DNA of 64,000 nt from an uncultured Erysipelotrichaceae bacterium (lineage in GTDB: Bacteria; Bacillota_I; Bacilli_A; Erysipelotrichales; Erysipelotrichaceae): assembly GCA_947569705.1 (NCBI GenBank), contig CANOSP010000003.1, forward strand, positions 1-64,000, written 5' to 3'. Under the pieces are notes generated by a model that worked only from the letters and a program-made list of their open reading frames with translations, was not told where the DNA came from and ran no database searches. Position numbers and translations under genes: made by a program. Shown here piece by piece: positions 37,601 to 44,989 of the stretch; the first letter of the stretch is position 1, and each line of letters begins with the position of its first letter.

Positions 37601-38918
37601 AAAAGCAGAAGCAGTTCTTGCAGATCCTGATGCAGATGAAGAAGCATGGAGCGTTGCTCTGAAAGGCTTATTAGATGCACAAAAAGGCTTAGTAGATTTA
37701 ACTGAATTACGTGATGTAGTAAATGCGGTAGTAAAACCGGAAGGTGATTACTCAGCAGCAAGCTCAGCTAAATTCGATGAAATCGTAGCTAATGCAACAG
37801 CTTTATTAACTAAGGCAGATGCGAGTGCAGAAGAAGTTGCCGAAGCACTTGAAGCAGTAACAAATATCAATGATGTATTGGTAGATGTTAAAGATTTACG
37901 TGCATTAATCGCCGATGCAAAAGCTAATGCAGAAGCAGGAAAGGATACATTCTTACCATCCTACCTTGAAAAACTGCAGACATTGATTGCAAATGCAGAA
38001 AAAGCATTAGAAAATGCATTGACTGATCAAGAAATAACTGATGTAACGAAAGCATTGAAACAATGCAACTCTGCTCCGAAATATAAGGGAGATAAGAGTG
38101 AATTGACCAAAGCTGTGAAAGATGCAGAAAAATATGTTTCTAAGAAAGATGATTATACTGCGTCCAGCTATGTAATGTTTGAAAAAGCATTAGAAAAAGC
38201 AAAAGCAACTTTGGAAGATGAAAATGCCGATCAAACTGCAATCAATAACGCATTGAATGCATTGAACAAGGCAATCGAAGGATTGAAGGTAAAACCGAGT
38301 GATCCGTCTAAGCCGGATACACCTGATAATCCAAGCAAGCCTGATCAGCCGAATAAGCCGGGCAAACCGGTTATTCCAAATCCGGTTGAACCTAATAAAC
38401 CGGTAAAACCTGGTTATGTTGATCAAATCGATAACAACAAAAACAATGTAAGTGTTATCGGTAAGTTCCCTGTAGATGTTGTGTTGATTGTTGAGGATTT
38501 AGTAGCTGATGCGAAAGCTAATATCATTGCGAAAATCACAAACAAAGATGCAGTTGCGAAGTACAAATTTGAAAAAATCTTCGATATTTATATGCTGCGC
38601 AACGGTGCAATATATACACCGGAAGGAAGCTTCACGGTTAAGATTAAATTAGATGATGAGTTGAAAGCAAAACGCTATCTGGGAATTGTATATATTTCCG
38701 ATGACGGTAAAGCAACAACAATTCCATCTAGAGTAGCAGACGGATATATCACATTTACAACAAACCATAATTCATATTATGCAATTGTATCCAGTGATTC
38801 TCCGATCGTTGATACGGCAACACAGCCGGTAACAGCGAGCAGCATTCCTGCATTCATCTTACTTGGTGCGGTATTGATCTTCGTAACTAAGAAGATGGAA
38901 AAAGTGTTGGAAGATTAA
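31671..38918 (+). CDS. Giant GH31 glycosidase with F5/8C, dockerin-like, cohesin-like and FIVAR modules (paralogue 2)
   Basis: 2415 residues. The signal peptide ends near TAAHA (about 34). The GH31 domain follows to about 690 with candidate nucleophile D404 in KTDVAWVG and candidate acid/base D454 in WSGDQTGGRWEYIRF. Module order parallels paralogue 1: Fn3-like (about 861-940), F5/8C (about 942-1094), a reduced dockerin-like motif (about 1136-1160; SADVNYNNISDAYDLV), cohesin-like (about 1168-1300), a second lectin-like module, Big2, a FIVAR-like segment, F5/8C (about 1647-1793), another Big2, FIVARs, a Pro-rich linker, the shared C-terminal domain and a membrane helix. AAAGGAG precedes the ATG. 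The two GH31 copies may differ in aglycone or lectin specificity. Two cre-like sites upstream suggest repression by preferred sugars. Confidence 0.88.
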   Translation: MRLKKITQKIGIASLCSMMALSAVGANITAAHAEEASTKSTEGAMGSVTSSAQKSANSKNDAVQNQVDLEMSNGKLRVTFIKDNAFRLNFESTGNDFVVNAKPFVNPKYNKVFILDKHESDYTGVEPTVNETANEITLSTNTLTLTINKDTSLMKLTKKTGEILWEEAEPIKTVEGKTTQTLKTTADEYFYGGGTQNGYFSHKNTKLLIQIGGGWEDGGRSNPVPFYMSTKGYAVMRHTFTPGEYDFSETATFTHKEERFDAFYFVNDSLKGEINDFTELTGRPVFWPRWAQYIGHADCYNYNANTGERDLNVHGKTVLENYVVNKDVPLGWLLPQDGYGCHYGKTGTVDGNIQNLKQLVDRANELGVQVGMWTQSDLYNESPDVLRNVDKEVLTAGTRGIKTDVAWVGQGYDMQMNSVSTGYDAIAKSGDRPYIFSLYGWAGSQRYAGMWSGDQTGGRWEYIRFQIPTYIGSGLSGQPNIGSDIDSIYKGTATIATRDVQWKVFTPMLYNMGGWDGSKADELDGKTPWEFGGQYEAIQRFYLKLRAEMTPYNYTIAHDASLTGTPMLRAMVLEYPNDPYTYGKETQYQYMWGENFLVAPVYEGEGKDTDIGKRNNIYLPDTDQTWIDYFSGAQYQGGVSLYNYDAPLWKLPLFVKSGAIIPMTEENNASGEITDDKDRIFQFYPDGATDFELFEDDGKSINSGSATTLVKSTAPEIDATGNAADGTAVLEIAKRQETGGYAASDKATEFIVNTHKKPTKVTLEFNGTEQTLTEVTKDEYIQAVNDGDDTRNIYYYDTAYNMNKYTGKELVNGGEIIAAPRLIVRTVKTDVSETAMKLTVEGFNNSNKATASGTIADVPTFDAVNQDTLTPTSITLTWADVADATSYDIEANGHILTNVTSPFLHKDLPNLTEYTYKIRSVNAAGHSAWSAPITASTKDDPFRRVPETITVSWNGPNNGSYGGNLSDIVDKNFGTQYHSLAGATGKQVVFDMQYAYPIESFLYVPRQDYPDGMNGNGTVKDLDLEVSIDGVTWKTVAKNYTTSVPGVQQPQFDNVYGDLITFDSTYARYIRLTVNSTIGDFFTAQECVPIISEGGKPRTAGSALEHTNALSDTDLVPMKMYSGSIPGDTTWGQVESADVNYNNISDAYDLVNITSKMGGGIKPSAENKVSGMINAKATVNGTINTGDELTVTVLGNNLTDINALSAEFVVNKEDFEIVDSKEKTLVPSVNTLGMLNYSRYNPHGQNSDNPTLFMDFANLGNKERLNGDVVLGTFKIRAKKAGVTPDITVQNALVVNSHMAQKEANPATPEVEVPEVKEGKVAREDFTLTFSTPGITDDNGANLFQYGLSGVAALFDGDLNTLGELLWSRDEATEEVVRLPLTMNFQFDAPKNLKEIKVYNRVSGNGVVREMQAIGYRGDTAIDLGTKTDSDGDYADSIYKFEVPAGSGVFDRVEIIAKRADNMTMMTLREIELFETNDIAVESIEVGEAEVDLHVGEVISIPVTVNPTSARDRNVTLSNDADTISEASLVKGDDGKRMVLLSGLAKGTSTITITSTSNTSVTATIKVNVTDELNLTDFNKFKAQAEAKIEDGDLWQKEGRDALNAAYEKATGLDLSAVDQAKVDEVTLELATAIANLVMRESNPDELIPETELKATASHTSGEDVPERVLDNEKSTYWESPWGGEFAKLPQSVTIELPVVSKVNQIDYVPFTARNGLIREYNVYVSKDGKTFTKVSSGSTQRASDADYSTYSVLFKTVEAKYVKFEATSTYGRIADEDDMYARIAELDVYGTCNATGIEINNEATTLKLNETLTLDTVLKPSYANNEITYTSSDANVVSVDANGVVTGLKKGTATITATANGKTATIEITVDPFKDLTPLIEEIEEFVGNDDNKVLYTTTSWNDLVSALDAAKAMNDTNTQDEIDAAQEALEAAKENLVELTTKDKLEAKINQLKEIKNDDATYTAGSYQALQDEIAKAEAVLADPDADEEAWSVALKGLLDAQKGLVDLTELRDVVNAVVKPEGDYSAASSAKFDEIVANATALLTKADASAEEVAEALEAVTNINDVLVDVKDLRALIADAKANAEAGKDTFLPSYLEKLQTLIANAEKALENALTDQEITDVTKALKQCNSAPKYKGDKSELTKAVKDAEKYVSKKDDYTASSYVMFEKALEKAKATLEDENADQTAINNALNALNKAIEGLKVKPSDPSKPDTPDNPSKPDQPNKPGKPVIPNPVEPNKPVKPGYVDQIDNNKNNVSVIGKFPVDVVLIVEDLVADAKANIIAKITNKDAVAKYKFEKIFDIYMLRNGAIYTPEGSFTVKIKLDDELKAKRYLGIVYISDDGKATTIPSRVADGYITFTTNHNSYYAIVSSDSPIVDTATQPVTASSIPAFILLGAVLIFVTKKMEKVLED

Positions 38919-38936
38919 TCACTCTTGATTAATTAA
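38322..38936 (+). repeat. 3' homogenised repeat, copy 2
   Basis: This is the partner of 30512-31126, with identity of 375 bp without a mismatch (38424-38798) and only scattered, mostly silent changes on either side. The match also covers 18 bases after the stop codon and then ends abruptly. Confidence 0.95.
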
Positions 38937-38954
38937 CTGCATTTGAATAAATCG

Positions 38955-38995
38955 GCAGCTGATATACGTAAAAGGTATATCGGCTGCTTTTTTTA
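38955..38995 (+). terminator. Terminator of GH31 paralogue 2
   Basis: GCAGCTGATATAC pairs with GTATATCGGCTGC (one G-T pair) around a short loop, followed by seven T. Confidence 0.85.
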
Positions 38996-39081
38996 TGTTA
39001 AACTTACAAATAATGTAAAATTGTATCGTAACGGTAGCTTTCAAATTCATATTGGTGTAAAATAAAAAGGGTGATTATTTT

Positions 39082-39546
39082 ATGGAATACGGATATTTAA
39101 CAACACCGATCGGTACCTTGAAAATAGGGGCGGATCCTATCGGCATTTGTGAGGTAGAATTTACAGATGAAGAAATACATACAGAAAATGAAAATCCTTT
39201 GATCATACAAGCGAAGAATCAGTTGGAAGAATATTTTGCGGGAAAGCGTAAAGTATTTGATTTACCGCTTCATTTGACAAAAAGTACTGAATTTCAACGT
39301 ATATGTTGGGATGCTTTGATGAAGATTCCGTACGGAGAAACACGCAGCTATTATGATCAGGCAGTAAGCATTCATAAGCCCAAGGCAGTAAGGGCTGTCG
39401 GAGGTGCGAACCATCATAATCCGATCAGTATTATTATTCCCTGTCATCGCGTGATTGCTAAAAACGGTACATTATGCGGATATGGCGGCGGTTTAGAGCG
39501 GAAGGAATATTTGCTTAAATTGGAAGCCGGTGCTGAGAATGAGTAA
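39082..39546 (+). CDS. ogt: Methylated-DNA-protein-cysteine methyltransferase
   Basis: A 154-residue suicide repair protein that takes the alkyl group from O6-methylguanine onto its own cysteine. The active-site motif is IPCHRVIAKNG with the acceptor Cys at 121, and the preceding helix-turn-helix segment (IPYGETRSYYDQAVSIHKPKAVRAVGGAN, in two parts) carries the Tyr and Arg used for base flipping. The length is typical of Ogt. The stop overlaps the start of the next gene (ATGAGTAA), so the two genes form an operon. Confidence 0.95.
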   Translation: MEYGYLTTPIGTLKIGADPIGICEVEFTDEEIHTENENPLIIQAKNQLEEYFAGKRKVFDLPLHLTKSTEFQRICWDALMKIPYGETRSYYDQAVSIHKPKAVRAVGGANHHNPISIIIPCHRVIAKNGTLCGYGGGLERKEYLLKLEAGAENE

Positions 39547-40519
39547 GGTCACTGTTTATGCCGGTGCTAATCCAATTAAAAATGCCGGTATCTATCGTTA
39601 TCAGTTAGACACTCTGAAAGGAACATTAGACGGCGGCGCTCTCGCTTATGAATGCGATCAGATTACGACTTTCCATTACAGTCACTTTCAATTACTGGCG
39701 TCTTGTAAAAAAGAAAATGAGCCGCTGTTGACATGCCTAGATTGTCATCAACCGATGCCTTACGAAATCGATCGGCGTCATGTAATGGATCATTGCGATT
39801 GCGGTGTTGTACAAGATAAAGAACGCATTTATACAGTAAATGATCAAACGAATGTGATCACCGTATATCGAAAAGAACACGGTAAACTGAAATTGGAAAA
39901 ACGTATTAAGCTGAAGGAACATGCGGAGTGCTGTGAAATCGTATTGAATGGACAAACAATCTATGTAGTATGCAGAGGAAATGACTGTGTTCTGCTTTAT
40001 GATCGAGATACTTGTGAACCTTTAGAAAAATCGTTGGTGCTGCCGAAAGGAAGTGCACCCGAGAAATTATTAATTGATCCTGCAGGTCAGTACTTATACG
40101 TGCTTTGTTCCGATGCCAATGAAATATTTGTATATAAGCTGGGGAAGCACGGAAGCTATCGCTGCCAACAGATCTGCGGCTTATTGCCGAAGGGGTGGAA
40201 ACAATCCTGTATCAGTCGAAAAATGTTGATGTCCCCAAACGGTAAGTTTCTGTATGTATTCATTGACGGCATTCACGCTGTTGCTCGCTTTGATATTATT
40301 CACGGTAACTTAAAAGAAGCAGAAATGATTGAAAGCGGCGGTTTGAATCCTTATGATGCTCTGATTGATGAAACAGGAAGATGGATGATTGTGATCCATA
40401 AAGACAGCGATAATATTATTGTCTTTCAAATGAATCCGGAAAGCGGTGAAGCGATTACTATCACTGATGAAAAAATCTTGTCAAAAGGCACCTGTCTGAC
40501 TTTTGCATATCGTATCTGA
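39539..40519 (+). CDS. Lactonase-family seven-bladed beta-propeller protein
   Basis: A 326-residue cytoplasmic protein resembling the bacterial lactonase family (Pfam Lactonase, which includes 6-phosphogluconolactonase Pgl/YbhE). Blade-like repeats are visible, such as LLIDPAGQYLYVLCSDANEI, LMSPNGKFLYVFIDGIHAVA and ALIDETGRWMIVIHKDSDNI. The ATG chosen lies 8 bp inside ogt; a GTG nine bases earlier is less likely. It has several Cys early in the chain (CLDC, CDC), which is not typical of Pgl. Lactonase activity is therefore plausible but not secure. Confidence 0.72.
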   Translation: MSKVTVYAGANPIKNAGIYRYQLDTLKGTLDGGALAYECDQITTFHYSHFQLLASCKKENEPLLTCLDCHQPMPYEIDRRHVMDHCDCGVVQDKERIYTVNDQTNVITVYRKEHGKLKLEKRIKLKEHAECCEIVLNGQTIYVVCRGNDCVLLYDRDTCEPLEKSLVLPKGSAPEKLLIDPAGQYLYVLCSDANEIFVYKLGKHGSYRCQQICGLLPKGWKQSCISRKMLMSPNGKFLYVFIDGIHAVARFDIIHGNLKEAEMIESGGLNPYDALIDETGRWMIVIHKDSDNIIVFQMNPESGEAITITDEKILSKGTCLTFAYRI

Positions 40520-40565
40520 TTTTTTATAAGCAAAAGCTTTCAATAAATCATCTTCTTATACGAAA

Positions 40566-40610
40566 AAAGCTGTAATTCATAAGATTAATTTTTATCAATT
40601 ACAGCTCTTG
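40566..40610. terminator. Terminator between convergent genes
   Basis: AGCTGTAATT pairs exactly with AATTACAGCT. The plus side is followed by TCTTGTTATTTTTG and the minus side by a T run (AAAAAA on the plus strand), so it can serve both genes. Confidence 0.7.
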
Positions 40611-40619
40611 TTATTTTTG

Positions 40620-42062
40620 TTAAGCCGTTAGCTTTTCATAGACATCAAGCGGCTCCAACACTTCAATATTTTCAATCGGATTATCCACTAAACGCAGCTC
40701 AATTAAATTCTTCAGTTTCAATAATGGTTTTACATCCGTCACATAGTTTGCTTTCAATGTCAGTGAAGTTAAATAACTGAGCGATTCCAACGGTTTTAAA
40801 TCATAGATACCGTTATGATCCAATCGCAGAGAAACAAGATTGATCAGCTTTTTCAACGGCTTTAGATCAGTAATCACATTTGCATATAAATCCAATGTAC
40901 CGAGATTAGTTAATCCCGATAACGGCGATAGATCTTTGATATTGTTATTCGCTAAACCAAGACCTTCTAAATTTTTCATCTCAGCCAAGCATGATATATC
41001 TTTAATATTATTATTACCGACATCTAAATTGGTCATTTCCGTGCAGTTTTTTAATATATCAATCGATTCAATATTATTGTTAAACAAATTTAACTCTCGA
41101 ATATGCTTTGCATCTTTTAAGAAATCAATGTGCTTAATACCGCAGCTACTTGCTCTGAAATAACGCAGCTTTTTCATATGCTTTAATGCATCACAATTCA
41201 CAATACGATTATCAGAAATATCCAGTTTTTCCATATCGGAAAGATGCTCCAAAATACTCAGATCATGGAAACCGGATTGCAGTAAGCGAAGATCCTTTAA
41301 ATGCTTTAGCTTTTTTAAAAAGCTGAAATCCGCTAATTCATTATAAGAAATGTTTAATTCCTCTAGTTCAGGTAAATCCTCTAAAATATGATAATCCTTT
41401 AAATAACAGTTATTTGCTAAATTCAGACTGCGTAAATGCTTCATGGAAGCGAGCGGAGATAAATCAGAAAATAAATTCGTGGATAAATTCAGTTTTTCCA
41501 GTTGGGTCAAATAGGTCAAATCAGAAATTTCATACATCCACATTTTACTTAAATGCAGTTCTTTTAATTCCTTTAATGTACCTAAAATACCAAACGGGAA
41601 GCGTGCGCCTTCAATGCCGAGCCATAAGCGTTTTAAGCGATGGCAGCCTTCCAGATACGTAATTGAATCGACCTTACAGCGATCCAAGTTTAATTCTTCA
41701 AGGTTGATCATTGTATTAATCGCTGAAATATCCATTACATATAGATTATTGCGTGATAAATTCAAACGCTTTAAATTACGAGAATCATGTAATGCGGTAA
41801 TGTCGCGAAGCAGATTTTTACTAAGATCGATTACTTCAAGATTGCGCAAATCACGCAACGCATTCAATACCTCGATGCGATTGCCGGATAAATCCAAATA
41901 GCTTAAATTTTCACAATATTCCAAACCGTCTAAGGTTTGAATATCCATTCCGCGTGCATGGATTTCTTTAATGGATTTTAAGTCATCAGCTGTAATATCA
42001 GCTTTATCTTTATGAAGTGAGCGAGCGATTGTCTCCGCCAGCATTTTATCTTTTATCAGCAT
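40620..42062 (-). CDS. Cytoplasmic leucine-rich repeat protein (internalin-type LRR)
   Basis: 480 residues with a short helical N-terminal part (MLIKDKMLAETIARSLHKDK), then about 18 LRRs of 21-22 residues with the pattern L-x-x-L-x-x-L-x-x-L-x-L-x-x-N-x-I-x-D-x-x-P/A-L, covering about 45-475. The ATG at 42062 has GGAGG six bases upstream; a longer frame beginning further upstream has no such site. No signal peptide, LPXTG or membrane helix is present, so unlike true internalins it should stay in the cytoplasm. It probably acts in protein-protein contacts; the partner is unknown. Confidence 0.82.
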   Translation of the reverse strand: MLIKDKMLAETIARSLHKDKADITADDLKSIKEIHARGMDIQTLDGLEYCENLSYLDLSGNRIEVLNALRDLRNLEVIDLSKNLLRDITALHDSRNLKRLNLSRNNLYVMDISAINTMINLEELNLDRCKVDSITYLEGCHRLKRLWLGIEGARFPFGILGTLKELKELHLSKMWMYEISDLTYLTQLEKLNLSTNLFSDLSPLASMKHLRSLNLANNCYLKDYHILEDLPELEELNISYNELADFSFLKKLKHLKDLRLLQSGFHDLSILEHLSDMEKLDISDNRIVNCDALKHMKKLRYFRASSCGIKHIDFLKDAKHIRELNLFNNNIESIDILKNCTEMTNLDVGNNNIKDISCLAEMKNLEGLGLANNNIKDLSPLSGLTNLGTLDLYANVITDLKPLKKLINLVSLRLDHNGIYDLKPLESLSYLTSLTLKANYVTDVKPLLKLKNLIELRLVDNPIENIEVLEPLDVYEKLTA

Positions 42063-42216
42063 ACTATTCCTCCGCTTTTCATATATTCTTATTATACCGC
42101 AAATGCAGAAATTTAGAAACGGTATATTGAATACTTTTTTGATAAAAGAAAACGGTATCAGATTTTTATGCACATGATGGAGAAAAATGCTATAATAAAG
42201 AAAAGGGAGTGATGAA

Positions 42217-42699
42217 ATGGATCGCTTAGAGATGATTAGGATGAAGGTAGATCAAATGATTCAGGCTTTAGCAGATGAAAATGACCGCAAGTTTGCTTAT
42301 ATCCATCTTTACGGGACCTCACAGTTCGCATCAATGTTGGCAATTAAGCGACGAGCAGATGTGACCGTTGCGGCAACAGCGGCGATGCTTCATGATATAG
42401 CTTCCTATGCTTATAATGTTTCGGAAGCCGATCATGCCAAGCGAAGTGCTGAAATTGCTCAAGAAATGCTGACAGGCAGTAAGCTGTTTCAAGAAGATGA
42501 AATTAAGCTTATTACACATGCGATTTCGGTTCATTCCGATAAGCAGACTAAGGATGATAATGTTTATGCGGAAATATTAAAGGACGCCGATGTTATGTCT
42601 CATTATTTTTATAATCCGAAAATTGAAATCAGCGATAAAGAACGCGTTCGTTTATATTATTTACTGGAAATGCTGGAAAAGAAAAATACCGTGTCGTAA
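42217..42699 (+). CDS. HD-domain phosphohydrolase, unknown substrate
   Basis: A 160-residue single-domain HD protein. Metal ligands expected of the superfamily are present: H30, the H59-D60 pair in MLHDIA, H101 in ITHAISVH, and D123 in LKDADVMSHY. The small size and this order match the YedJ/uncharacterised HD group of nucleotide or phosphate-ester hydrolases. AAAGGGAGTGATGAA precedes the ATG. It is monocistronic and ends at a strong terminator. The substrate cannot be inferred. Confidence 0.8.
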   Translation: MDRLEMIRMKVDQMIQALADENDRKFAYIHLYGTSQFASMLAIKRRADVTVAATAAMLHDIASYAYNVSEADHAKRSAEIAQEMLTGSKLFQEDEIKLITHAISVHSDKQTKDDNVYAEILKDADVMSHYFYNPKIEISDKERVRLYYLLEMLEKKNTVS

Positions 42700-42710
42700 T
42701 CTAAAAAATA

Positions 42711-42737
42711 AGCAGGGAGTTGCGTTCCCTGCTTTTT
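42711..42737 (+). terminator. Terminator of the HD gene
   Basis: AGCAGGGA pairs with TCCCTGCT, loop of seven bases, followed by TTTT. It lies about 12 bases after the stop codon. Confidence 0.85.
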
Positions 42738-42791
42738 CATTTTTTATTTTTAATTTTAATAGAATGCGTTATCATTCGTATAATTACAGCT

Positions 42792-43571
42792 TTATGATTG
42801 CTTTTCGGCCTGTTGTTTTTCGTAGATGTATTTTAAACCTTTAAAGGTAAGATCGGGATCGTAAATATCGATCAATTTTGTATTGTTATAGATGATTTTG
42901 CCTAATCCGCCGGTAGCGACGACTTTCATATTTGTGTGAAGTTCTTCCTTTAGCTTTTGGATAATATATTCACTTTGTCCGATATAACCATAGACAAGAC
43001 CTGCCTGCATACTTGTTATCGTACTTTTATTTAAAATTGTCTTAGGTTTTTTAATTTCAATTTCCGGAAGCTTGGCAGTTTGCGTCCATAAGGCTTGTGC
43101 GCCTGCTTCAATTCCCAGTGTGATCAAGCCATATTCAAACACGCCGTCAGCGTCTATATAATCATAGGTTGTGGCAGTGCCGAAATCAATCACAAGAACC
43201 GGTCCGCCGTAAACGTGATAGGCGCCCGCCGCATCGACGATTCGATCGGCTCCCACAGCTTTTGGATTTTCGGCGCGTACCGAAATACCGGTGCGAATAC
43301 CGGGACCGACAATGATCGGCTCCTTTTTTAAATATTTGCGAATTCCGTTGTTAAAGGAATGCATCACTTTAGGAACGACACTTGATACAATAACATCTTT
43401 GATCTGCTCGGCATCGATATGTGTCGCATTTAAAAAATTCATAATCATAAAACCGTATTCATCACTCGTTCGTTTCATTTTAGTTGTAAGACGATAGCTC
43501 GCAAGCAACTTGTCCTTTTGATAAATTCCGATGGTAATATTGGTGTTACCGATGTCCATAACTACCAGCAT
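42792..43571 (-). CDS. coaX: Type III pantothenate kinase
   Basis: A 259-residue ASKHA-fold kinase catalysing the first step of coenzyme A synthesis, pantothenate to 4'-phosphopantothenate. Motifs are the N-terminal phosphate loop MDIGNTNITIG, GADRIVDAAGAYHVYG, and DFGTATTYDYID. The ATG at 43571 has AAAGGAG six bases upstream; the extra upstream codons of the open frame lie inside coaBC and are not used. Its start is one base after the coaBC stop, so the two genes are co-translated and together cover three of the five CoA steps. Confidence 0.95.
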   Translation of the reverse strand: MLVVMDIGNTNITIGIYQKDKLLASYRLTTKMKRTSDEYGFMIMNFLNATHIDAEQIKDVIVSSVVPKVMHSFNNGIRKYLKKEPIIVGPGIRTGISVRAENPKAVGADRIVDAAGAYHVYGGPVLVIDFGTATTYDYIDADGVFEYGLITLGIEAGAQALWTQTAKLPEIEIKKPKTILNKSTITSMQAGLVYGYIGQSEYIIQKLKEELHTNMKVVATGGLGKIIYNNTKLIDIYDPDLTFKGLKYIYEKQQAEKQS

Positions 43572-43572
43572 A

Positions 43573-44778
43573 CTAAACTCCTTTCGCTTCTGCCGCCGCA
43601 ATAATTTGTTTCCAAATTTCTGCGCTGACATCACGCTTATTCATACAAGGAAGCTGTTTTTGATCTGTTGGGGTCAAGATCGTTACCACATTGGTATCGC
43701 CCGCAAAACCGGCTCCCTGTTCCCTTAAATGATTCGCAATTAATAAATCACAATGTTTATTCAATAGCTTTGCTTTCGCATTTTCGATAAGCTGTTCTGT
43801 TTCCATAGCGAAGCCGCACAGTATTTGATGTGCTTTTTTATGTTCTCCGAGCCATTGTAAAATATCGGGATTTTTAATTAATTCAAGCGATTTCACATCA
43901 TCATTTTTCTTGATTTTATGATCTGCGACCGATGCAGTGCGATAATCGCTGACTGCTGCAGCTTTGATAATTATATCGGCTTGTTTATATTCCTTTTGAA
44001 AGACTTCCGCCATTTCTAAAGCTGAAGTTACGGAGACGGTGCGAATGCCGTAGGGGATGCGGTGATTGATCGGTCCGTGAACAAGCGTCACTTCCGCACC
44101 GAGCGCTTTAGCAACCCATGCCATTGCGATTCCCATTTTACCCGTGGAATGATTGGAAATAAAGCGAACCGGATCAATTGCTTCCTGCGTAGGACCGGCA
44201 CTGATCAAAACACGCTTGCCAAGCAGCGGCTTTCCCCGATACAGAGCCATTTCAACAGCGTCCTCAATAAGCGAAAGATCACATAAACGCCCCTTTCCTA
44301 CATCACCGCATGCCAATCTTCCCGACTGCGGTTCCACGATTTCCATACCTAACTCTTTCAGTAAAGCCAAATTACGCTGCGTGAGCGGGTTTTCATACAT
44401 TCCGGTATTCATGGCAGGACAGATGATTTTAGGGCATGAAGCGGCTAAAAAGGTTGTTGTGAGCATATCATCGGCGATGCCGTGCGCAGCTTTCGCAATC
44501 ACATTGGCGGTAGCCGGAACGATAACGAAAACATCACAGCGCTGTGCGATAGAAATATGTTTGACACTGCGATCTGCCACTTTATCAAAAGTAGATACCA
44601 TCACATTGTGTTTGGTTAAAGATTCAAAGGTTAAAGGATTGATAAATTCAGTCGCATTTTTTGTCATGATGACTTCTACATCATATCCTTTTTTTATTAA
44701 ATTACCGGTTAATTGAGCAGCTTTATATGCGGCAATACCGCCGCAGACACCCAATACCACACACTTTTTATTTTCCAT
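43573..44778 (-). CDS. coaBC: Bifunctional phosphopantothenoylcysteine synthetase/decarboxylase
   Basis: A 401-residue two-domain enzyme. The N-terminal flavoprotein CoaC (about 1-175) decarboxylates 4'-phosphopantothenoylcysteine; it has GGIAAYKAAQL, the substrate-binding PAMNTGMYENP and a Cys-containing RLACGDVGKGR flap. The C-terminal CoaB (about 187-401) makes the CTP-dependent ligation of cysteine; it has SAGPTQEAIDPVRFISNHSTGKMG and later KIKKNDD. The order of domains and the length are the usual ones. It precedes coaX directly. AAGAGGAAATAACG precedes the ATG. Confidence 0.95.
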   Translation of the reverse strand: MENKKCVVLGVCGGIAAYKAAQLTGNLIKKGYDVEVIMTKNATEFINPLTFESLTKHNVMVSTFDKVADRSVKHISIAQRCDVFVIVPATANVIAKAAHGIADDMLTTTFLAASCPKIICPAMNTGMYENPLTQRNLALLKELGMEIVEPQSGRLACGDVGKGRLCDLSLIEDAVEMALYRGKPLLGKRVLISAGPTQEAIDPVRFISNHSTGKMGIAMAWVAKALGAEVTLVHGPINHRIPYGIRTVSVTSALEMAEVFQKEYKQADIIIKAAAVSDYRTASVADHKIKKNDDVKSLELIKNPDILQWLGEHKKAHQILCGFAMETEQLIENAKAKLLNKHCDLLIANHLREQGAGFAGDTNVVTILTPTDQKQLPCMNKRDVSAEIWKQIIAAAEAKGV

Positions 44779-44989
44779 CGTTATTTCCTCTTAATCATTA
44801 TGCAAGTATTATAACGCTTTTAGAAACACAACACAACCCATTTGTGAATTGATTACCAAGTGAATCTTTAAGAAAATAAAATAAAATTGCTTTTTCCTAA
44901 CAAGATAAGAATTCGATTTAACATTAAACAAGTTTACTCAATTCGACTTTAAAATGCTATAATTGAGATAACAAAAAGCAGGTGATAAA

